From: JBEKHI01 sp050012355
GTDB lineage: Bacteria > Actinomycetota > Actinomycetes > Streptosporangiales > Streptosporangiaceae
Length of the DNA: 12,292 nucleotides
Reading direction: 5' to 3'
NCBI GenBank assembly: GCA_050012355.1
Contig: JBEKHI010000253.1
Coordinates: 1-12,292, forward strand
Below, one piece after another: positions 7,071-12,292 of this stretch. Below the pieces are notes generated by a model. It saw nothing but the letters and a program-made list of their open reading frames with translations, made no database searches and had not been told where the DNA came from. Within the stretch, counting starts at the first letter, position 1; each line of letters starts with the position of its first letter. A program made the position numbers and the translations under genes.

Positions 7071-8198
7071 GTGGACTTCGAGTGGGACGAAGAAGACCGT
7101 CAGAGATACGACGAGATTTACGCACGGACACGTCTGTGGCCTGCTCCTGGCGCGGGTTATTTTACGTCGGCGGAGTGGAAACTTTGTGCCGGTCTTGGGC
7201 TCCTTGGGCTGAGCGTGCCGAAAGAATATGGCGGAGAGGGCTGTGGGTTCCTCGCTACCGCGTACGCCGCCGAGGCCTTCGGTCGCGGGGCTCCCGACAT
7301 GGGTCTGGTTTTCGCGGCGTTTGCCCACTTGTTCGCCTGCGGTATGCCCATCGCGGAGTACGGCGATGAGGGGTTGCGCCGAGAGATGCTGCCGCGGCTG
7401 AGTTCGGGTGAGTGGGTCGGTGCCAATGCCATCACCGAGGAGGGCGCGGGCTCTGATGCGACACGGCTGGCTGCCCGGGCGGTGCGGACGGGCGAGGAGT
7501 ACGTACTTACCGGCGACAAGTGTTTCGTGAGTAATGGTCCGGTCGCGGATGTCTTCGTCGTTTACGCTGCGACCCAGCCGGACCTCGGGTACCTGGGGGT
7601 GAGCGCGTTCGTACTGGAGCGGGGGACGCCAGGGCTCAGCGTCGGGGAACCATTCGGGAAGCTGGGGCTCGACCGCTGCCCGGCTAGCACGCTGCGGCTC
7701 GACGGTTGCGTCGTACCCGCCCGGTGGCGCCTCGGCGGCGAGGGCCAGGGGGCGGCGATCTTCCAGGACGCGATGCGCTGGGAACGTACCTGCCTGTTCG
7801 CCGCCTACGTTGGCCGGATCGAGCGGCTGGTGGAGCTCAGCGCCGACCATGCCCGGACCCGGATCCAGTTCGGCCGTTCCATCGGTTCCAACCAGGCGGT
7901 CTCGCACCGCCTGGCGCGCATGCGGATGCGTCTGGAAACGGCTCGCCTGCTGCTCTGGCGGGCATGCTGGCTGCTGGAACAGAATGAGCCCGCTAGTGCC
8001 GAGGTCGCGATGGCCAAACTGTTCATCAGCGAGGCCGCGACGGAGTCGGCCATGGACGCGATCCGTATCTTCGGCGGAGATGGAATCCGCGGTGGCCGCG
8101 GTATCGAACGCGAGCTTCGTGACGCGGTACCTAGCCTGATCTTTTCCGGGACTTCGGAGATGCAACTTGAGCTGATCGTGAGGGAACTGGGGCTGTGA
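7071..8198 (+). CDS. Acyl-CoA-dehydrogenase-like flavoprotein, probable prolyl-S-PCP dehydrogenase
   Basis: FAD-dependent dehydrogenase of 375 residues, normal length for the acyl-CoA dehydrogenase family. Visible motifs are LGLLGLSVPKEYGGEG (43-58), the flavin-contact block ANAITEEGAGSDA (118-130), RIQFGRSIGSNQAVSH (264-279) and GGDGIRGGRGIERELRD (335-351). In the C-terminal signature usually read as YEGT, the residue is Ser (IFSGTSEMQ), so the common catalytic Glu is absent. Glu238 in MRWERTCLFA occupies the place used by isovaleryl-CoA dehydrogenase. Its pairing with a Pro-type adenylation enzyme (4-bp GTGA overlap) points to the PltE/RedW/CloN3 role, oxidation of carrier-bound L-proline toward pyrrole; the role is inferred. 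The start GTG 7071 follows AGGTG at 7059-7063, 10 bp after the previous stop. Confidence 0.85.
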   Translation: MDFEWDEEDRQRYDEIYARTRLWPAPGAGYFTSAEWKLCAGLGLLGLSVPKEYGGEGCGFLATAYAAEAFGRGAPDMGLVFAAFAHLFACGMPIAEYGDEGLRREMLPRLSSGEWVGANAITEEGAGSDATRLAARAVRTGEEYVLTGDKCFVSNGPVADVFVVYAATQPDLGYLGVSAFVLERGTPGLSVGEPFGKLGLDRCPASTLRLDGCVVPARWRLGGEGQGAAIFQDAMRWERTCLFAAYVGRIERLVELSADHARTRIQFGRSIGSNQAVSHRLARMRMRLETARLLLWRACWLLEQNEPASAEVAMAKLFISEAATESAMDAIRIFGGDGIRGGRGIERELRDAVPSLIFSGTSEMQLELIVRELGL

Positions 8199-9730
8199 GG
8201 CTTCACGAACTCGTCCGCGAGCAGGCCAGGAGGTCACCTGAACTGCTCGCGGTGTCAGGTCCGGACGGACAGCTGACCTATGGGGAACTCGACCGGCAGG
8301 CCAATGCGCTGGCATCGGTTCTGGCCGCGCGAGGTGTGAGGCCCGGTGACCGGGTGGCGCTGTGCCTTCCCAAATCCACCCGCGCTGTCACGGTCATGCA
8401 GGCGGTCCTGCGGCTGGGGGCGGCCTACGTTCCGATTGACCCGCTTGGTCCCATAGCGAGGACGATACGAGTGGTGGAGGACTGCGATCCCCGAGTGGTT
8501 GTCACGACTGCGGAAAACGCGATAAGCCTGCGTCAGCACGGAATCAGTGGTGCTATGCCCTATCCGGAGACGCTGAAGAGGTCAGACCCGCTGCCCGATC
8601 CTGGCGGAGATCCCGGAGATCTCGCGTACATTCTGTACACGTCCGGCTCGACGGGAGTTCCCAAAGGGGTATGCCTGTCGCATCGGAATGCTCTCGCCTT
8701 CGTGGACTGGGCGGTAGCCGAGATCGGTGCGTGCCAAGCGGACCGGTTCGCAAATCACGCGCCATTCCATTTTGATCTCTCAGTGCTCGACCTGTACGCG
8801 GCGTTCCGCGTGGGCGCCTCGGTTCATCTGATACCAGCAGAAATGTCGTTCACGTCGGCTCTTCTGGTCGGTTACCTGCTGCAACACAGGATCACCGTCT
8901 GGTACTCGGTCCCCTCGGCGCTCATCTTGATGGTGCGCGATGGCGGAATGATGGACGTCCCTCCCGAGGATTTTTACTTGCGGGTCCTGCTCTACGCGGG
9001 CGAGCCGTTCCCTATTAAGTACCTGAGGTCGCTCCGCGACCATCTTTCGGTGCGTATTCTCAATCTTTACGGTCCGACGGAGACCAATGTATGTGCGTTT
9101 TATGAGGTTACGAGCATCCCGGCCGGCCGGGTTGACTCAGTCCCGGTTGGCAGAGCGTGCTCCGGGGACCGGATATGGGCGGAACGCGCCGACGGGACTC
9201 GGGCAGGGCCTAGCGAGGAAGGCGAGCTGGTGGTCGACGGTCCGAGCGTGATGCTCGGATACTGGGGGCGGCCACGACAGGACGGTCGCCCGTACCGCAC
9301 CGGTGACCGCGTTACCCTCCTCGATAGCGGCGACTACCAGTACCTTGGCCGCCGCGATGGAATGGTCAAGGTGCGCGGGTATCGCGTGGAAGTCGGCGAG
9401 ATCGAGGCCGCGCTGCACGCTCATCCGGGTATCGTGGACGCCGCTGTCCTGGTCTCCGGGTCGGGTATTGATGCGAAGATCGTCGCCTTTGTGGTCCCGG
9501 TCGGCGACGTCGGGCCGGGCGTCCTGGAACTCAAGCGGCATTGTGCGGCCATGTTGCCGCGCCACATGATCATCGATGCGGTGCGTGATGTCCGGGCCCT
9601 TCCCCGGACCGGGAACGGGAAACTGGACCGCCGTTCACTAGCAGCCGGGCTTGTCCCCGACTTATGCCAGATTGCGCGCTATCCGTCGAGGAAGATTTAC
9701 CGAGTAACATATCTCACATGCCTTTTGTAG
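8195..9730 (+). CDS. Free-standing adenylation enzyme, predicted L-prolyl-AMP ligase
   Basis: Stand-alone NRPS adenylation enzyme of about 511 residues without a carrier domain. Core motifs are A3 YTSGSTGVPKG (148-158), A5 NLYGPTETN (290-298), A7 YRTGD (367-371), A8 GRRDGMVKVRGYRVEVGEIE (385-404) and A10 GNGKLDR with catalytic Lys476. Aligning by eye to the GrsA pocket gives Asp194, Leu195, Leu198, Tyr237, Leu266, Ala268, Leu291, Val299, Cys300, Lys476, i.e. DLLYLALVCK. To my knowledge this is the L-proline code of PltF/RedM/CloN4-type ligases that charge a discrete carrier for pyrrole formation. That carrier is not in the window. The start GTG overlaps the dehydrogenase stop by 4 bp, implying translational coupling. 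After about residue 487 (AAGLVPD) the C-terminus has no family look and overlaps the hydrolase start by 13 bp. Confidence 0.9.
   Translation: MRLHELVREQARRSPELLAVSGPDGQLTYGELDRQANALASVLAARGVRPGDRVALCLPKSTRAVTVMQAVLRLGAAYVPIDPLGPIARTIRVVEDCDPRVVVTTAENAISLRQHGISGAMPYPETLKRSDPLPDPGGDPGDLAYILYTSGSTGVPKGVCLSHRNALAFVDWAVAEIGACQADRFANHAPFHFDLSVLDLYAAFRVGASVHLIPAEMSFTSALLVGYLLQHRITVWYSVPSALILMVRDGGMMDVPPEDFYLRVLLYAGEPFPIKYLRSLRDHLSVRILNLYGPTETNVCAFYEVTSIPAGRVDSVPVGRACSGDRIWAERADGTRAGPSEEGELVVDGPSVMLGYWGRPRQDGRPYRTGDRVTLLDSGDYQYLGRRDGMVKVRGYRVEVGEIEAALHAHPGIVDAAVLVSGSGIDAKIVAFVVPVGDVGPGVLELKRHCAAMLPRHMIIDAVRDVRALPRTGNGKLDRRSLAAGLVPDLCQIARYPSRKIYRVTYLTCLL
9687..9709 (+). repeat. Short repeat of the hydroxylase gene (copy of 6835-6857)
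   Basis: CGAGGAAGAT, then three bases, then CCGAGTAACA occurs at 9687-9709 and at 6835-6857; 21 of 23 positions agree. At 6835 it encodes EEDLPSN of the hydroxylase. At 9687 the frame that continues into the hydrolase also reads EEDLPSN, with Leu encoded by TTA instead of CTG, so both differences are synonymous. This suggests a relic of a hydroxylase-type coding sequence at the adenylation-hydrolase junction. Chance is possible because the match is short. Confidence 0.45.
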
Positions 9731-10521
9731 CTACCAACGGCATTCGCCTGGCATATGAGCGAGCGGGCAGCGGCGAACCCGTGCTCATGATCATGGGTCA
9801 GGCGGCCGGCGGAAACGTCTGGACGATGTATCAGGCACCCGCGCTGACCAGGGCCGGATACGAGGCGATCACCTTCGATAACAGGGGCATTCCTCCGTCC
9901 GACGTGCCGCCAGGGGATTATTCGCTCGCCGATCTGGTAGCCGATACCGCTGGGCTGATCGAGGCACTGGACATCGGGCCATGCCGGCTGGTCGCGACCT
10001 CGCTGGGCGCATTCGTCGCCACCGAACTCGCCACTAGCAGGCCGGACCTCGTCACGTGCTGCGTGCTGATGGCCTTCAGGTCCCGGGCCGACGCGTTCCG
10101 GCTGGCGCTGCAGGCCGGAGAGCGCGCGCTGAGCCGCGAGAGCCTCCAGATGCCTCCGGCTTATGATGCGCCGATGTCGGTGCTTCAGATGTTTTCTCCC
10201 ACCACGCTGAACGACGATGTGACCGTACCGATGTGGCTGGATATCTATGAGATGGCCGCCGCCCGCCGGTCAGCGGCCCGTGGGCAGGACGCGATCGACG
10301 TCGCCGCCGACCGCCGGGACGCGCTGCGGGCGGTGCCGGTGCCCTGCCGGATCATCGCTTTCTCAGACGATCTCGTGTGCCCGCCGCACCTGTGTGCGGA
10401 AGCGGCCGAGGCCATACCAGACTGTGATTATGTCGAAATTGGTCCATGCGGCCATGTCGGCTACCTTGAGCGCCCTGACGACGTCAACTCCGCGATGATT
10501 GAATTCCTCGATAAACACTGA
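9718..10521 (+). CDS. Alpha/beta hydrolase (thioesterase or perhydrolase-like)
   Basis: Alpha/beta-fold hydrolase of 267 residues. The oxyanion-side loop is VLMIMGQAAGGNVW; a strand and turn follow as ITFDNRGIPPSDVPPG. The nucleophile Ser95 sits in ATSLGAF, so the first Gly of the usual GxSxG is Ala. The acid is Asp217 or Asp218 (AFSDDLVCPP), and His246 lies in GPCGHVGYLERPDDV. Such enzymes in NRPS clusters act as editing or releasing thioesterases or as perhydrolase-like proteins; the substrate cannot be told from sequence. I chose ATG 9718 because MPFVATNGIRLAYE is the normal family N-terminus. The in-frame ATG 9664 would add 18 residues of relic-like sequence and has no ribosome-binding site. 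Translation is probably coupled to the adenylation gene, whose stop lies 8 bp inside. Confidence 0.82.
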   Translation: MPFVATNGIRLAYERAGSGEPVLMIMGQAAGGNVWTMYQAPALTRAGYEAITFDNRGIPPSDVPPGDYSLADLVADTAGLIEALDIGPCRLVATSLGAFVATELATSRPDLVTCCVLMAFRSRADAFRLALQAGERALSRESLQMPPAYDAPMSVLQMFSPTTLNDDVTVPMWLDIYEMAAARRSAARGQDAIDVAADRRDALRAVPVPCRIIAFSDDLVCPPHLCAEAAEAIPDCDYVEIGPCGHVGYLERPDDVNSAMIEFLDKH

Positions 10522-10535
10522 AAGAATATGAGGTC

Positions 10536-10563
10536 GTTCAACCGATGTTATCCGCAGTTAAAC
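10536..10563 (+). promoter_or_regulatory. StrR/Bbr-type operator upstream of mbtH
   Basis: Left half GTTCAACCG (10536-10544), a 10-nt spacer, then right half CAGTTAAAC (10555-10563). Each half matches 7 of 9 consensus positions, and the halves are reverse complements of each other at 7 of 9 positions. The spacer begins ATGTT, as does the spacer of the hmaS box. It lies 28 bp before a TATGAT hexamer, a spacing that suits an activator bound just upstream of RNA polymerase. Confidence 0.6.
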
Positions 10564-10591
10564 GTTATTATGCCGTACCAGTGGTAGAAGC

Positions 10592-10597
10592 TATGAT
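10592..10597 (+). promoter_or_regulatory. Candidate -10 element of the mbtH promoter
   Basis: TATGAT matches five of six bases of TATAAT. No recognisable -35 stands 17-18 bp upstream (TATGCC or TTATGC), which is typical of promoters that need an activator, and a StrR-type box lies just before it. Transcription would start near 10604, about 44 nt before the mbtH start codon. Confidence 0.4.
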
Positions 10598-10647
10598 CGG
10601 TATAGTGAACCTGATCGTGAGCTGTAGGTACCCGAAAGGAATGCTCT

Positions 10648-10944
10648 GTGGCGACGAATCCCTTCGAAGACGAGGATGCCGACTACTTCGTCTTGATCAA
10701 CGATGAAGGCCAGCACTCGCTGTGGCCCGTCTTCGCCGACGTACCCGACGGCTGGAAAGTTATCTTCGGAGAAGACAAGCGCCAGGCATGCCTTGACTTT
10801 ATCGAGGAGAACTGGACCGATATGCGCCCGAATAGCCTGATCAGGCAGATGGAGGCGGATGCCGCGGAGAGGCAGAGCGAGAACGGGGCCTCCGGCAACG
10901 GGTCCACGGCAACAAAGAAGAAGGCGCGAGCCAGCAAGGGATGA
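10648..10944 (+). CDS. mbtH: MbtH-family protein
   Basis: Small chaperone-like partner of NRPS adenylation domains, 98 residues. The family signature is complete: NPFEDEDADYFVLINDEGQ, then HSLWPVFADVPDGWKVIFGE, then CLDFIEENWTDMRPNSL, including the conserved Trp residues. MbtH proteins are usually about 70 residues; this one has a 25-30 residue tail rich in Ser, Gly, Ala and Lys (ending TKKKARASKG) that is probably disordered. GTG 10648 is preceded by GAAAGGA at 10634-10640, 7 nt upstream. It has its own box and candidate promoter, 126 bp after the hydrolase gene. Its stop codon overlaps the first bases of the hmaS relic. Confidence 0.95.
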   Translation: MATNPFEDEDADYFVLINDEGQHSLWPVFADVPDGWKVIFGEDKRQACLDFIEENWTDMRPNSLIRQMEADAAERQSENGASGNGSTATKKKARASKG

Positions 10945-11100
10945 CCAGCTGGTCATCACGGCTGGCCGGGGAACGGGGAGTTTCTCGAAGCGCACGGTGA
11001 CGGCGCCGCCGACATCGCCTTCGCGTGTGAAGATGCGGTCAGGACCCGCGACATGGCCGTGGCGGGACATATCCGGCTGCTTGAGACCGCCAGCACCTAG
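10943..11100 (+). pseudogene. hmaS: Relic of a second hmaS copy
   Basis: Reading from 10943, DQLVITAGRGT matches AQLIVTAGQGT of the intact hmaS (from 525). After loss of one base near 10976-10979 (GGA ACG GG where hmaS has GGA ACC GAG), the next frame reads EFLEAHGDGAADIAFACEDA and then RDMAVA. About 22 of 30 residues are identical over that part. It then jumps from AVA to GHIRLLE, equivalent to hmaS GHIQLLD at 801-821. Compared with hmaS, this is an in-frame loss of 153 bp, with GCGG present at both ends of the missing segment (645-648 and 798-801). It stops at TAG 11098-11100. The start, most of the N-terminal domain and the whole catalytic domain are absent, so it is non-functional. Confidence 0.85.
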
Positions 11101-11356
11101 CTGACCTGTCGTTCCTCGAGGAAGAAGCGCAGCGGCCCGTTGTCCCCGTAAGCCTCATCGGCGGTTACCCAGCCGAACGGGATCCCCGCGGTGATCGCCC
11201 GTTCGATCATCTCCCGCAGCAGCTGCGGCTTGGTCCGGAACGCCGCCCCGCCGTCGTGTCCCCGAGCGCCGCCGTGACGTAGCCGCGCAGGTCATCACGC
11301 ACCTGGTCCTGGTCCCACCGGGCCGTGGTGAACAGCCGCTGCATCCCGTCCGGGGC
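11097..11356 (-). mobile_element. IS701-family transposase relic
   Basis: On the minus strand two pieces of an IS701-family DDE transposase are recognisable. The N-terminal piece (about 11356 to 11247) reads APDGMQRLFTTARWDQDQ and VRDDLRGYVTAALGD. The later piece (11240 to 11097, a different frame) reads FRTKPQLLREMIERAITAG, then IPFGWVTADEAYGDN, then GPLRFFLEE and a stop. The middle of the protein and everything downstream are missing, and the frame differs between pieces, so it is dead. No terminal inverted repeats or target duplication were found. The tetranucleotide CTAG at 11097-11100 supplies the stop of this relic on one strand and of the hmaS relic on the other. Confidence 0.8.
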
Positions 11357-11357
11357 A

Positions 11358-12292
11358 TCAGGTGGGTAGTGTCCAGGCCAAGCCGTCGGGCGAAGTGATG
11401 AGGCCGCCGTCGAAGATCGGAGTCTCGGGGAGGATGTCCTGCCCGAGCAGCACGCGGGCTTGTTCCTTGGCGGCTTCCTGCATGGCGTGCTTGACGATCG
11501 AGGACTTGATTAGCGGCACCATGCTCTGCTCTTTGTTCGCCACGAGCTGGTCGACCGCTGCGGCGAACTCGCTGGACCCTGCCTTGAAACGGTGCGCGAG
11601 TGCCGACTCGGCGGATGACACTCCGCCAACCAGGCTGACGAATGACTCCAGATCCGAACTGGTGCTGTCGGTCACCTTCCTGGCGGACCAGAAGTACGAG
11701 TCCTCGTCGACGTTCAGATCGTAGAAAGCAACCAGGAACTCGTAAAACACGGCGTACTCTCGGCGGTATCGTTGTTCGAATTCTCCGAACGCGGTGTCCT
11801 CGTCGACGTCGCCCGCCAGTACGCTGTTGATGGAGCGAGCGCCCAGGAGTGCGCTGTAGGTGGCCAGGTGGACTCCGGAGGAGAAGACGGGGTCGACGAA
11901 GCACGCGGCGTCGCCGACGAGAACCATGCCGGGGGACCAGAATTTCGTGTTCGCGTAGGAGTAGTCCTTGCGGACCCGGAGCTGTCCGTACTGGCCGTGG
12001 GTGACACGGTTGGCGTCGCGGAGGTAGTCGCTGATCATCGGGCACTCGGCGATGAGGGACGAAAGGGCCTCTTCGGGGTCTCCCTGGACCTTGTCCGCGA
12101 GTTCTCGCCGGACGACGGCGCCGACGCTGGTGAGTGTGGGGCTGAGCGGGATGTACCAGAACCAGCCGCTGTCGAAGGCGCAGGACAAAATGTTGCCGGA
12201 GTTGGGTTCTGGCAGGCGTTTGCCGCCTTCGAAGTAGCCGAACAGGGCGAGGCTTCGGAAGAATTCCGAGTACTGCCGTGTCGCACCGGTCC
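11358..12292 (-). CDS. FADH2-dependent halogenase, glycopeptide type (5' end outside window)
   Basis: C-terminal 311 residues of a flavin-dependent halogenase; the N-terminus, with the GxGxxG FAD site and catalytic Lys, lies beyond the right edge. It resembles BhaA/StaI-type enzymes that chlorinate aromatic side chains of carrier-bound residues such as Hpg or Tyr. The halogenase signature WxWxIP is present (WFWYIP, 12147-12164). The second FAD-contact block GDAACFVDPVFSSGVHLA is at 11862-11915. Further family sequence includes QYSEFFRSLALFGYFEGGKR, EFEQRYRREYAVFYEFLVAF and the terminal SPDGLAWTLPT, so the C-terminus looks intact. The open frame continues to the window edge with no start. It is transcribed opposite to mbtH, and its stop abuts the IS701 relic. 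Confidence 0.92.
   Translation of the reverse strand, partial: TGATRQYSEFFRSLALFGYFEGGKRLPEPNSGNILSCAFDSGWFWYIPLSPTLTSVGAVVRRELADKVQGDPEEALSSLIAECPMISDYLRDANRVTHGQYGQLRVRKDYSYANTKFWSPGMVLVGDAACFVDPVFSSGVHLATYSALLGARSINSVLAGDVDEDTAFGEFEQRYRREYAVFYEFLVAFYDLNVDEDSYFWSARKVTDSTSSDLESFVSLVGGVSSAESALAHRFKAGSSEFAAAVDQLVANKEQSMVPLIKSSIVKHAMQEAAKEQARVLLGQDILPETPIFDGGLITSPDGLAWTLPT

Noticed and set aside
7047..8315. A 422-codon minus strand frame opposite the dehydrogenase
   Set aside because: It is an antisense shadow of high-GC coding DNA. The + strand frame carries clear acyl-CoA dehydrogenase motifs, while this one has only low-complexity Arg/Pro/Gln-rich sequence.
9664..9717. Upstream ATG at 9664 as the hydrolase start
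   Set aside because: No ribosome-binding site, and the extra 18 residues do not look like a hydrolase N-terminus; ATG 9718 gives the normal family start.
11155..12045. A 296-codon minus strand frame overlapping the halogenase
   Set aside because: It is Arg-rich out-of-frame sequence over the halogenase. Only its last part covers the IS701 relic, and in a different frame from the recognisable transposase pieces.
1..12292. CRISPR arrays, tRNA or rRNA genes, riboswitches
   Set aside because: No regularly spaced repeats, cloverleaf or conserved rRNA or riboswitch sequence was seen on either strand.

Overview
The window is high-GC DNA with frequent GTG starts and strong G/C bias at third codon positions. 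It comes from an actinomycete and holds part of a non-ribosomal peptide biosynthetic gene cluster. No NRPS megasynthase, transporter or resistance gene lies inside it, so the cluster must extend beyond the window, at least to the right, where the halogenase is cut off.

Layout. (a) 1-97: the last 31 codons of an unrecognised + strand gene, closed by a strong hairpin terminator (116-150). (b) 200-1394: a StrR-type operator, then hmaS (4-hydroxymandelate synthase), the first dedicated step to 4-hydroxyphenylglycine (Hpg). (c) 1345-2457, minus strand: a StrR/Bbr/Tei15*-like ParB-fold pathway activator, overlapping hmaS tail to tail by 50 bp. (d) 2917-5760: a large SARP/AfsR-type regulator with an added N-terminal XRE helix-turn-helix, ended by a hairpin terminator. 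(e) 6077-10521: a second StrR-type operator heads a tight run of four genes. These are a SyrP-like Fe(II)/2-oxoglutarate hydroxylase, an acyl-CoA-dehydrogenase-like flavoprotein, a free-standing adenylation enzyme with the proline code DLLYLALVCK, and an alpha/beta hydrolase. (f) 10536-10944: a third StrR-type operator and an mbtH gene. (g) 10943-11356: a junkyard with a decayed second copy of hmaS on the + strand, abutting a decayed IS701-family transposase on the minus strand. (h) 11358-12292, minus strand: a glycopeptide-type FADH2-dependent halogenase, complete at its C-terminus but cut by the window end.

How it fits together. hmaS points to Hpg. The dehydrogenase plus Pro-type adenylation enzyme resemble the pair that turns L-proline into pyrrolyl-2-carboxyl-S-PCP (PltF/PltE, RedM/RedW, CloN4/CloN3), but the carrier protein they need is not here. 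The hydroxylase and halogenase tailor carrier-bound amino acids, and MbtH supports adenylation domains. The product is therefore inferred to be a chlorinated, Hpg-containing peptide that also carries a pyrrole or dehydroproline unit. I do not recognise a known cluster with exactly this combination.

The most informative non-coding signal is a set of three imperfect inverted repeats close to the StrR consensus (GTTCGACTG-N11-CAGTCGAAC). They lie upstream of hmaS, the hydroxylase operon and mbtH, and together outline a regulon for the StrR-like protein encoded in the same window.
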